Origin: a virus | Direction: 5' to 3' (one strand) | Length of the DNA stretch: 64,000 nucleotides | Virus record (IMG/VR): IMGVR_UViG_3300048687_000113 | Location: 45,244-109,243 of that record | Part shown: one piece after another, positions 1 to 6,963 of the stretch | How positions within the stretch are numbered: position 1 is the first letter of the stretch | How the letters are laid out: every line of letters begins with the position of its first letter | Translations under genes and position numbers: made by a program | Notes under the pieces: model-generated | Database searches by the model: none | What the model was told of the DNA's origin: nothing | What the model saw: the letters and a program-made list of their open reading frames with translations, nothing else

Positions 1-2038
1 CACGATGGGACGGGAAACTGGCAACCAAGACCGTAGAGGCTTAAATGAGGCTCTCTCCCCTGTGCGAGCAAGAGAGGGCTTTAGCCACGGTCACGCGTGG
101 CGAGGAAATGAAACGCCACGTGTGCCAGGAATACCGGGATAGGACCGGCGTCACACCCGCTAGACGCACGGGTGCCATAGGGCACGGCGAGGGAATTCCC
201 CTCGCTCTGATCACCCCCCTTTCGCGCCCCCCGCCCGCCGGATTGGCGAGCTGCGGTGGGGACAGACACGTTTCTACGGCATCACGAGGGTGTTGTGATG
301 CCCTATTTTGTAATCACTCAACTGCGTTCCGTGGTAACACCAGGTCAGAGGTGGCGCCAGAGGGCTAAAGAATCTTGAAAATAGGGGGGACATCTCAGCA
401 TGCGGACGATCAAGCTGTCGCGATTGCCCGGGTGAATCTGGACAAGCTACGCGTTGTCGCCTAGTTCCTTACGAATACCCCTGTGTCCGTATTCAGGAGG
501 GCAAAATTTCATGATCGCTCCCCATGGGGCGTCAAGCCCCTAGAGGTGCCGAAAACAGCCCCTGACCTGCGAAAACACAATTTTTCCGCGATCATGGAAA
601 ACGGCCGTTCGGAGGGGCCGCCCGCGCCGACGTGGGTACCAAAACGGCACAACCGGGACAAAAAAATCCCGCGCCCCTGTACGCCTCCCTACGGCGCTCC
701 CCTCCCTTGGGGGCCCGACGGTCCGACCGTGGCGTTTCAGGCCGGTACAGGGCCGCTGACAGGGGCTCTTGCCACTGCCCGCGCGCCGACGGGGGGTGCG
801 TAAGGGGGCGCCCGTGGCTCTGTATGCCTCTGTCGTGGCCTAACTCGGCGTCGGGGTCCCCTTGCCTCCCCACGGGGTCCGACGCGTCAGGACGGCGCTC
901 AGCGACTCGCGCCTACCTGTGGGTAAGGAATTGCCCGCTTGTGATTTAAGCGGAGGTCGGCATCCGTTTAATTCACAAGGGGGCAGGATCTTTCCGTGGG
1001 GTAAGGTGACGGCGCCTCATATGGATTACCTGAATCCATATTCAAAAACTGACGGCGCGTCATGAGGACTGGCACGCTCCACATGACAGGGCGTCAGGAA
1101 ATACGGGCTAATCCGACACGCCCCGGAAAATGCACGGGCGCGAAAATTCGGGGGTTCTCATGCGGTGTGCCCCCACTTGCGGCAGTACGACAGGGTATGA
1201 GGTAGAGGATCACGACACGCCCGCGCTTGCCCGGCTATGAGGTAGCAACTCCCCTATGCCGGTGAAATGGCTAATGCCAGGGGTGCGGCTTAGGTCCGCA
1301 TACGTGCATTTTAGGCAGTACCTCACACTCGCCCCGTTACCTGTTGATACGTGCAGACATGAGGCGGATAGGCATTATGCCGGTATTTGCAATGCAAAGC
1401 GGAGCGCAGGTTCCGCTAGCATTGCGGTACGCGCTGGTAACGTCACGATGCGCTCAACATTACGCAAGGTAGCTGGAACTACCGTGCGTAACATGGGGCA
1501 TAGGGCATGTTACCGGGAGTACGGGGCGCATGGGTGCCTTTCGGGGCAGACCCGGGGGTACGTGATTTCCAGCCCTATAAGCCTCACGAGTGCCGCAACC
1601 CCTCGAAACCGGACAAATAGGTGACGAATCCCTGCAAACCCGGACCCCCCACCATTAAACGCCCAAAATGGACAATTGGGTGCCTGGGCCTCCACACGCT
1701 TCTCAGCGGTAGGCCGGCGGGCAGTGTCCTCGCTGCCGGCAGTGGCCGGACGCCAATATTCCGTTTTATTGCGGGTGGCCGAGGGCTCAGGGAACCGCCC
1801 GGGGCCCTCGGCCCGGATTCGGACCCACCAGGTGCCGAACTCCAGGCCACGAAGGTATCAAACGGCATACAGGGGCTGTCTGTTGCTCGTCCCGCGAATT
1901 GGGTGCGGGGCCGCCGGAGTCTCAACGTCACGCGATGGTCTGCCGTAAGGGTCACCCCTCGTGGACGCCCACCAGACGCGCGCCAGAGCAGCGGACGCGG
2001 CCCCGCAGGACGAGGATAGCGATCGGCCTGCGGAGCTT
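1..2038. other. 2-kb gene-poor, palindrome-rich region
   Basis: No reading frame here has the G/C third-position bias or ribosome-binding sites of the genes that follow; the open frames look like chance. The base composition is visibly more AT-rich than the rest. Several inverted repeats can be read: 92-124 (11-bp arms, CACGCGTGGCG type), 278-303 (GGCATCAC/GTGATGCC), 1019-1042 (ATATGGATT/AATCCATAT), 1386-1398 (TTTGCA/TGCAAA) and an imperfect 12-bp stem near 1460-1495. TATGAGGTAG occurs twice near 1196 and 1235. It may hold packaging, origin or control sites, but nothing identifies which. Confidence 0.5.
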
Positions 2039-2365
2039 CTACGGCGCCGGCAGCACATCCGTTTCGACGTTCTCGACGAGCCGCACGATGTCGGCCGGCC
2101 GGATCGGGCGTTTCTCGCCAGTGGCTTCCCAGCGAGTGCGCGGGCCGTGGAGGACCAGGAGCGGGGACATCTCCTCGCCGTCGTCGTACACCGGGAACTC
2201 CCGCTTGCGCACATCGCCCAGGGCAAGTGACAGGGCGTATGCCGTGATGGTGGACAGCGGGAGGCCGTTCGGTCCTCTTACGGGCTCGTGCCGCCGACCG
2301 GCCCACCGGCAGATGGCGTCGGCTTCGGCCTGCGTGACGCGCTTAAGTGTGAGATCCGGGCTCAT
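2039..2365 (-). CDS. hypothetical protein, 108 aa
   Basis: A small soluble protein whose function I do not recognise. The frame has strong G/C third-position bias, unlike the flanking 2-kb region, and starts at ATG on the minus strand. The N-terminal half contains ITQAEADAI-like helical sequence (VTQAEADAICRWAG) and the C-terminal part has RPADIVRLVENVETD. It is transcribed away from the divergent sigma-4-like gene that starts near 2564, so the interval 2366-2563 could hold two promoters. No signal peptide or membrane segment is visible. Confidence 0.6.
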   Translation of the reverse strand: MSPDLTLKRVTQAEADAICRWAGRRHEPVRGPNGLPLSTITAYALSLALGDVRKREFPVYDDGEEMSPLLVLHGPRTRWEATGEKRPIRPADIVRLVENVETDVLPAP

Positions 2366-2563
2366 GCCTCAACGGTAGGCCGGAGAGGCGCCGTTCAAGT
2401 GCGGTTCGTTCGACCCCAGCTCGACCGCAGAAAGGCCGGCGACCCTCGACGGGGGTGGCAAGGGCCGCCGGTGTGTGAGGGCCGGCCGCCCAGCCCCGAA
2501 GGGCCCCCACGAGCAGCCGACAGCTCCGACGGTACAGCGTCACGAGTGGGTCAGGATGGCCGT

Positions 2564-2836
2564 ATGAACTCAGAACCCGGCCCCAAGCCCGAGGGCCTGC
2601 TGCTCTCCCCGAGCGACGCCGCCATGCTCGCCTGGTTCGTTATCGACGACGTCGAGCGGCTCACGATCGAGGAGGCCGCCGGCAAGCTGGGCGTGAGCCC
2701 TGAGACGGCTCGGGTGATCATTTCCAGGGCAAAATCGAAGCTGCGCCGCTACGCGGGCACGCACTGGCCGCTCCCGGCGGGTGACCCCACAGAGGTGGTC
2801 GGGGATTTCTCGACCGATGCGGGGCCTACGCCTTAA
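2564..2836 (+). CDS. sigma-70 region 4-like HTH protein, 90 aa
   Basis: A small DNA-binding protein. Residues about 20-60 match the helix-turn-helix of sigma-70 region 4 or LuxR-type regulators: LTIEEAAGKLGVSPETARVI followed by a basic ISRAKSKLRRY recognition segment. No region 2 is present, so it is not a complete sigma factor. An upstream in-frame start at 2288 would add low-complexity sequence overlapping the divergent gene. The ATG at 2564 puts the HTH at the usual place and is preferred, although no strong Shine-Dalgarno is seen. Its stop overlaps that of the convergent Cys-rich gene by four bases. It may be a phage transcription regulator; that is inference. Confidence 0.7.
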   Translation: MNSEPGPKPEGLLLSPSDAAMLAWFVIDDVERLTIEEAAGKLGVSPETARVIISRAKSKLRRYAGTHWPLPAGDPTEVVGDFSTDAGPTP

Positions 2837-3021
2837 GCCTTCTTGTTCTTCGCCCTGGCGGCCTCAAGCTTGGCGGCGCAGACGTTGCACAGCGGGCTGG
2901 ACGGCCGGCCGGCGGCTCCGTACTTCGGCGCCATGTTTTCGCACCGGGCGCTCGCGCAGGGGCCGGCGCCCTCGCTGGGGCGGACATAGAGGACGACCGG
3001 GTCGGGGGCAGGGGTGCTCAA
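2833..3021 (-). CDS. small Cys-rich (zinc-ribbon-like) protein, 62 aa
   Basis: A very small protein with four cysteines, two early (GPCASARCEN) and two late (PLCNVCAAKLE). This spacing suggests a zinc-binding ribbon. The C-terminus is basic (AARAKNKKA). It ends four bases into the convergent sigma-4-like gene. On the minus strand its leader (3022-3314) contains the five-hairpin cluster, so it is the first gene that such a leader RNA would control. Function unknown. Confidence 0.6.
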   Translation of the reverse strand: MSTPAPDPVVLYVRPSEGAGPCASARCENMAPKYGAAGRPSSPLCNVCAAKLEAARAKNKKA

Positions 3022-3028
3022 GGCGGTG

Positions 3029-3305
3029 CTTCCTGTTCAGTTCGGGATTCAACAGGAAGGGTACGTCGGCCGGCGCCTTAGCCGGCGAAGCCCAGCTCGG
3101 TGTCCGTGCCGCGAGCAGCGCCCACGCCGACCAGCAGCTCCAAGAAAGCACCGAGGAGCTACAGCCGGCGTGGGCCTCCACACAGCTCCAAGAAAGCAGC
3201 GAGGAGCTGCTGCCGGTGGTGACCGCCATGGGTAGCTCCAGGTTCCAGTCAAGGAGCTAGCGGTCCCGCCGACGGAACCTCCAAGGATCAGCCGAGGAGG
3301 TTCCG
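3029..3305. repeat. cluster of five hairpins, all with 13-nt loops
   Basis: Five inverted repeats have perfect arms and exactly 13 nt between them: 3029-3059 (CTTCCTGTT/AACAGGAAG), 3136-3160 (AGCTCC/GGAGCT, enclosed by an outer 9-bp stem 3121-3129/3166-3174), 3183-3209 (CAGCTCC/GGAGCTG), 3233-3259 (TAGCTCC/GGAGCTA) and 3273-3305 (CGGAACCTCC/GGAGGTTCCG). Loops two, three and five share AAG...CGA ends. Units two and three are near-identical over 26 bp. They lie between two minus-strand genes. They could be RNA hairpins or a tandem operator of the form SCTCC-N13-GGAGS. Confidence 0.75.
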
Positions 3306-3314
3306 CTGGGGAGG

Positions 3315-3701
3315 TTAGCGCGTGCCCTCTGCTGCGGGCAGGGCCGGTGTCTGGGCGACGCGGCCCTTGCGGACGCGGCGGCGGTGCCGGCGCTCGGCTC
3401 GACGGTTTTCCTTCGGGTTCCATCCGAGAGGGTGGTGCCACGGCTTGCGGACGTTCACGCACTCGTCCGGGGCGTAGTAGCGCGGGTCGTCGGGCCGGGT
3501 GCGGGGACGTCGTGTGAGGCAGAGGCGGCAGGCGCTGAGGTTCTGGTCGTCGAGGTGGGTGCGGGCCCTGTCGAAGAAGTGGGCCAGGATCTCCGCGTCC
3601 CGCTGGGCCTGCTGTTCGGGGGTGAGCGGGGGGTGGGCGGCTCGGTATGCCTCGCCCCAGCGGGTGAGTAACTCGCCGACGGTGATGGTGTGTTGGCTCA
3701 T
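3315..3701 (-). CDS. hypothetical protein with Cys motif, 128 aa
   Basis: A basic protein of unknown function. The middle part has CRLCLTRRPRTRPDDPRYYAPDECVN, with three cysteines that could bind zinc. The C-terminus is very Arg-rich (ENRRAERRHRRRVRKGR), suggesting nucleic-acid contact. I chose the ATG at 3701 because the longer GTG start at 3737 would run through the operator palindromes at 3715-3736. That operator sits directly upstream and very likely controls this gene. Upstream lies the related small-gene cluster with the CRISPR-like array. Confidence 0.6.
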   Translation of the reverse strand: MSQHTITVGELLTRWGEAYRAAHPPLTPEQQAQRDAEILAHFFDRARTHLDDQNLSACRLCLTRRPRTRPDDPRYYAPDECVNVRKPWHHPLGWNPKENRRAERRHRRRVRKGRVAQTPALPAAEGTR

Positions 3702-3708
3702 GGCGGCA

Positions 3709-3742
3709 ATGTAGTGCGCACGCAGTTGCGTACGCACTACAT
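3709..3742. promoter_or_regulatory. operator copy 1 (double TGCGTACGCA palindrome)
   Basis: At 3715-3736 two 10-bp palindromes of the type TGCGTACGCA stand in tandem, two bases (GT) apart. The first is TGCGCACGCA and the second is perfect. They sit inside a longer inverted repeat (ATGTAGTGCG / CGCACTACAT, 3709-3742). The site lies just upstream of the minus-strand gene starting at 3701. The same 22-bp site recurs at 4706 and 12339. Confidence 0.7.
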
Positions 3743-3768
3743 TGCGTTGAAGTTGGCCTGTTGCGGGT

Positions 3769-4095
3769 TCAGGCGGAGCGTTGGGAGCTGGCGCGGAGCT
3801 GGGCGACGACCAGCTCGTGGGCGGCTTCGGCCTCGATGACGGTGCAGGGGTGATGGCCGGCCCACTCGTCTCGCCAGCGGTTGTTGCGGCAGACGCCGGT
3901 GTGGAACATGCTGCCGGCGCCTACCACGCCGGAGTCGATTCCTTCCCACATGGTGCGCACGAGGAGGTCGTCGACTTCGGTCTCGGCCACCAGGCGGTAC
4001 TCGATGTCGGCGAAGAGAACGGCCCACTCCATCACGGCCAGGGGCCGGCCCTCCTTGTCACGGTGGCAGATTCGGTCGGTGGTCTGCTCGTGCAC
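3769..4095 (-). CDS. hypothetical protein, 108 aa (paralogue of gene at 6964)
   Basis: Function unknown. The start is GTG at 4095, preceded on the minus strand by a strong AGGAGGAG ribosome-binding site. A much longer in-frame opening reaching 4695 is only the translation of the CRISPR-like repeats and is rejected. The core EGRPLAVMEWAVLFADIEYR resembles DGRPASRHEAAHLLADIEHR in the gene at 6964, and both continue with a [VT]RT segment, so the two are paralogues. The latter half, with HTGVCRNNRW and HHPC, has a few Cys/His residues. No membrane segment is seen. Confidence 0.65.
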   Translation of the reverse strand: MHEQTTDRICHRDKEGRPLAVMEWAVLFADIEYRLVAETEVDDLLVRTMWEGIDSGVVGAGSMFHTGVCRNNRWRDEWAGHHPCTVIEAEAAHELVVAQLRASSQRSA

Positions 4096-4227
4096 TGCTC
4101 CTCCTGGCTGGGATTTTGCGTCGCGTCGCCTGCCGGGGCGCAGGCTCCGCCGGCCCCATGTTGGGTGAAGTGCCTGCCCGTTGTCAGTCGTGCGTGCCAT
4201 AGTGGTTGAGCCGTCGGGAAGTTGGGC

Positions 4228-4610
4228 GGTCTCCCCGCGCGAGCGGGGGTGTACCGGTTGAAAGGCACGGCCGCGCTGTTGCCTGGATACTTTCCCCGCC
4301 GACGCGGGGGTGGTCCTTCTTTGTGTTTGATTGCAGGTAGGGATCTTGATTTGACCCCGCGCATGCGGGGATGGCTCGATTTCTAAGGGCATAGCACGAT
4401 GTTCCCCGCGCAAGCGGGGATGGCCCCGCAGTTGAGAGAGCCAGTACTTGCTCCCCGCACACGCGGGGATGGTCCTGTAGTCAAGAGGGCTGGTATTTGC
4501 TCCCCGCGCACGCGGGGATGCTCCGCTTCGGCGGAGGTGGATCGAAACGGCATCTCGTGAGAGGTCCCTGAAGATCTCAGAAAACCGCTCCGCACACGCG
4601 GAGGTACGCG
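4228..4610 (+). CRISPR. Cas-less, type I-E-like CRISPR mini-array with degenerate repeats
   Basis: Seven copies of a 28-bp unit with core CCCCGCGCACGCGGGG begin near 4228, 4289, 4350, 4399, 4448, 4497 and 4583. The flanking ATGGTCC and the hairpin match the type I-E repeats of actinobacteria on the + strand. Spacers 1 and 2 are 33 nt, the normal I-E length. Spacers 3, 4 and 5 are only 21 nt. The last repeat is separated by 58 nt and has CTCCGCACACGCGGAG arms. No two repeats are identical. No cas gene is in the window, so any function would borrow host Cas proteins. Confidence 0.7.
4521..4536. repeat. UUCG-type hairpin at the end of the mini-array
   Basis: CTCCGCTTCGGCGGAG is a perfect 6-bp stem closed by a TTCG tetraloop, one of the most stable RNA loops. 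It overlaps the end of the sixth repeat (ATGCTCC) and lies before the detached seventh repeat. It could protect or terminate an array transcript; no T-run follows it. Confidence 0.6.
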
Positions 4611-4681
4611 GAAGGCTCGTCTCCTGGGGAGGCGGGCCTTTCGTCTTGCCTGGGATGTCGGGGGTGTTGGGGATGCGCGGT

Positions 4682-4727
4682 TTGGCATATGCCAACTCGT
4701 GACTGTGCGTACGCAGTTGCGTGCGCA
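4682..4727. promoter_or_regulatory. operator copy 2 plus TTGGCATATGCCAA palindrome
   Basis: A perfect 14-bp palindrome TTGGCATATGCCAA lies at 4682-4695. It is followed at 4706-4727 by the second copy of the double palindrome, TGCGTACGCA-GT-TGCGTGCGCA. The core GGCATATGCC recurs at 6688-6697. The site lies between the mini-array and the + strand genes at 4849 and 5057, so it could control either direction. Confidence 0.6.
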
Positions 4728-4848
4728 GCCACTACCTTCGTGATACGCGCCACATCGGCCCGGGGAGCGGTCCCGGCCAACGGGTGCGCGGCGCGGGGAC
4801 GGTCTGCCGGAGTGCGGGCAGGTCGTGACGTTCGGCAGGAGGTTCCCG

Positions 4849-5274
4849 ATGGGTTCGGTAGACCAGCTCCACAGGATGCTCGGTGAGGTCAACCGGTTGG
4901 AGGGTTACGACCCGAGAGCGCCGAAGCTGCCGGCGGTGCCTGCGCACTGCCGCCGGCACGGGACACCCTACTCGCCGCAGGACACCATCAACGGGCTGTT
5001 GTGCTGCGCCTCGTGCCTGGCGGAGTCGGATCTGAAGCGGTACGAGGAGTCGAAGCATGAGCGAGACGGTGATGAGCTGGGAGGCGGCGCGGAGGCTGCT
5101 GAAGCGGGACCCGGAGGCGGTGGTGTCGAGCCTGTCGTGGGCGCAGCCGGGCAAATGCATTTTCAGAGCCAAGGCGTTCGTGGTGGTGCCGGCGGCGGCG
5201 ATCACCAAGGAGGAGCCGGTGGGCGCGATGCCGATCAGCGAGCAGGAGAGCATTCCGGCGCTGTGGTTCCGTGA
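4849..5274 (+). CDS. small Cys/His protein, real end uncertain
   Basis: The ATG at 4849 follows a clear AGGAGG site. The first 70 residues look real: good codon usage and a possible zinc site with HCRRHG followed by LLCCASCLAE. After about 5060 the reading frame continues to 5274 but overlaps the well-supported gene starting at 5057. There the translation turns into Gly/Ala-rich nonsense typical of the wrong frame. A genuine gene probably ended near 5060, and a lost stop or one-base indel would explain the overrun. Function unknown. Confidence 0.4.
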   Translation: MGSVDQLHRMLGEVNRLEGYDPRAPKLPAVPAHCRRHGTPYSPQDTINGLLCCASCLAESDLKRYEESKHERDGDELGGGAEAAEAGPGGGGVEPVVGAAGQMHFQSQGVRGGAGGGDHQGGAGGRDADQRAGEHSGAVVP

Positions 5275-5365
5275 CCAGGCGGGGCGGGTGGGCCCGTATG
5301 CCGGTTCGGCGTTCGGGGATGAGCGTGATGACTGGGTGGTGGGGCCGTCGGTCGGCGATTCCTGA
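5057..5365 (+). CDS. hypothetical protein, 102 aa
   Basis: A small acidic protein of unknown function. Codon usage is strong throughout (G/C third positions). It begins at an ATGA context typical of translational coupling to the preceding frame, which here lacks the expected overlapping stop. The sequence begins MSETVMSWEAARRLLKRDPE and later has IPALWFRDQAGRVGPYAG. No membrane segment or familiar motif is seen. A terminator follows at 5398-5448, so this is the last gene of its small unit. Confidence 0.65.
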   Translation: MSETVMSWEAARRLLKRDPEAVVSSLSWAQPGKCIFRAKAFVVVPAAAITKEEPVGAMPISEQESIPALWFRDQAGRVGPYAGSAFGDERDDWVVGPSVGDS

Positions 5366-5397
5366 CGCGGTGCGGGCCGCAGCCTCTTTTGTGCTGG

Positions 5398-5448
5398 CCC
5401 CGCAGGTGTGTCGTCCTCCCCCGGCCGGCACGCCTGCGGGGTCTTTTT
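5398..5448 (+). terminator. rho-independent terminator
   Basis: CCCCGCAGG (5398-5406) pairs with CCTGCGGGG (5433-5441) and is followed by TCTTTTT, with a second T-run at 5453-5459. It closes the unit ending at 5365 and insulates the FN3 gene. Confidence 0.8.
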
Positions 5449-5503
5449 GTGTCTTTTTTCGCGGTGGGACGATTGCGGTCAAATGCCTTGTAAGGAGACC
5501 GGT

Positions 5504-6397
5504 ATGGCCGTGACGAGTTCCGCGACGTTGTCCGCTGGTGAAGTGCCGGCCGAGGTTTCGGTGGAGGTTGTTTCCGATACGAGCGTTCGGGTCTCCTGGA
5601 CGAGTGCGGAGGACCCGCTGGGCTTTGTCGTGGCGTGGTCGGTCGCCGGCGCGGAAGCCTGGACGGAGCGGCAGGTGTCGGGGGGCGCGCGGAGCCTGGT
5701 GGCGACGGGGCTGCGGCCGGGGACGGGGTACGTGTTCCGGGTGCAGTCCGAGTCGGTCTGGAGTACGGAGGCCGGCGCGGAGACGACGGGCTCGACGCTC
5801 GGGGCGCCCACGCTGCTCGTGGGCGACATCCTGGACCGCAACGCGAGTGTGAGTGTGCTGTCCCCATTCCTGGTGAGCCAGGCGCGTGTCGTCGAGGCGC
5901 AGGTGCGGGACACCCGGACGGACAGTCCCTGGTATTCCGTCTCGGATGTGCCGTGGAATCTGGCGGCGGTGGGTCTGTATGAGACGGGGTTCGGGCTGAA
6001 GGGGCTGTCGACGGGAACCACGTATGCGGTGCGGGCCCGGGTCACGGCCGGCGAGGTGGTGTCGGAGTGGTCGCCGGAGACGCGGTTCACGACGACTGGG
6101 ACCAGGAGTGGGAAGCCGAGCCTGTCGGTGGTGGCGGACTCGGCGACGTACAGCTCGGTGAAGCTGACGTGGGGGACGTCGCTGAAGGCGACGGTGCGGA
6201 TTCACCGGTGGGTCAGGTCGACGTCGCCGGGCTCTCCGTTCCTGTCGCAGCAGGTCGGGTATTCCACGGACCTGGCGGGGACATTCACGGACTCGGGTCT
6301 GTCCCAGGGGACGGACTATTGGTACACGGTCGAGTGGGTGCGGGATTCGCGGACGATCAGTGTTTCGAATCCTGTTGCTGTACGAACGCGGGGCTAG
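5504..6397 (+). CDS. fibronectin type III repeat protein, 297 aa
   Basis: Three FN3-like domains follow one another (about residues 10-95, 100-195 and 200-297). They show the usual signs: SVRVSWTSAEDP, LRPGTGYVFRVQSES, LSTGTTYAVRARVTAGEVVSEWS and LSQGTDYWYTVEW. Phages often carry FN3 or Ig-like domains on capsid or tail surfaces, where they bind carbohydrate weakly. No signal peptide or membrane anchor is present, so a virion decoration role is possible but not shown. The ATG at 5504 follows AAGGAGA. It stands alone between a terminator upstream and a long structured non-coding stretch downstream, far from the other structural genes. Confidence 0.8.
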   Translation: MAVTSSATLSAGEVPAEVSVEVVSDTSVRVSWTSAEDPLGFVVAWSVAGAEAWTERQVSGGARSLVATGLRPGTGYVFRVQSESVWSTEAGAETTGSTLGAPTLLVGDILDRNASVSVLSPFLVSQARVVEAQVRDTRTDSPWYSVSDVPWNLAAVGLYETGFGLKGLSTGTTYAVRARVTAGEVVSEWSPETRFTTTGTRSGKPSLSVVADSATYSSVKLTWGTSLKATVRIHRWVRSTSPGSPFLSQQVGYSTDLAGTFTDSGLSQGTDYWYTVEWVRDSRTISVSNPVAVRTRG

Positions 6398-6963
6398 GGG
6401 AGGCTGGTTCGGGGCGGGTGCCGCACTGTTATTCAGGTGATGGGGATAACGGACGCGAAGCGCCTGGACTTTCACCTCGCGGATAAGGCATGTGCCCGCG
6501 TAGAAACTGTGCTGTATTCGTGAAGAAATACGGCAGACGACAGTTGCCGGTGATACCTGGTGGGGCGTATGAGTGTTCGCCAGCAATCACGAACCCAGGC
6601 CATACCCCTTACCGGGGGTGACCGTACTGCCGAGTAGTCTCGCTATTCGGGACACCATCTCCGGCATTTCGGATGCATTCACCGAGCGGCATATGCCGAG
6701 CACGCATCCACCCGGAGCACAAGGCCGCCGTCACTCATTCGAGTGACAGGCCAACAATTTTTCAATTCCGCCGTGACTGACCCCGGGGCGTGTGGGTTGA
6801 TAGTTCTGCGGTGGACACGGCGGGCCCCCGAGCCTCTTCCATTTGCTCTCGGGGGCTTGCTGTCCGCCAAGGCCGGTCCGGCACAGAGGCCGCGCAGCAA
6901 ACCCCCCCTGCCTGCGCCTGCCTCTGTGCCGGGCCCTTCCGTTTTGAAGGGAGAGAAACTGTC
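6398..6963 (+). promoter_or_regulatory. 560-bp non-coding stretch with a four-hairpin leader
   Basis: No gene is seen. Toward its end four hairpins follow each other: 6730-6747 (GTCACTC/GAGTGAC), 6768-6823 (CCGCCGTG/CACGGCGG), 6824-6856 (GCCCCCGAG/CTCGGGGGC) and 6878-6932 (a 13-bp stem CCGGCACAGAGGC/GCCTCTGTGCCGG, 29-nt loop). The gene at 6964 starts 31 bases later. A palindrome CGGCATATGCCG lies at 6687-6698. None of the hairpins has a T-run, so a structured leader or attenuator is more likely than a simple terminator. Confidence 0.55.

Noticed and set aside
1-2038. tRNA genes or a linear-plasmid telomere
   Set aside because: No T-loop GGTTCGA-type sequence with matching acceptor stem was found, and the palindromes do not have the short-loop GC-rich form of Streptomyces telomeres. 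Not excluded by a proper search.
2564-2836. A complete phage sigma factor
   Set aside because: Only a region-4-like HTH is present; regions 2 and 3 are missing.
3769-4695. A 308-aa minus-strand frame spanning the repeats
   Set aside because: Its N-terminal two thirds is the translation of the CRISPR-like repeats (recurring PRxRGE-type peptides), a known artefact. The real gene starts at GTG 4095 with a strong ribosome site.
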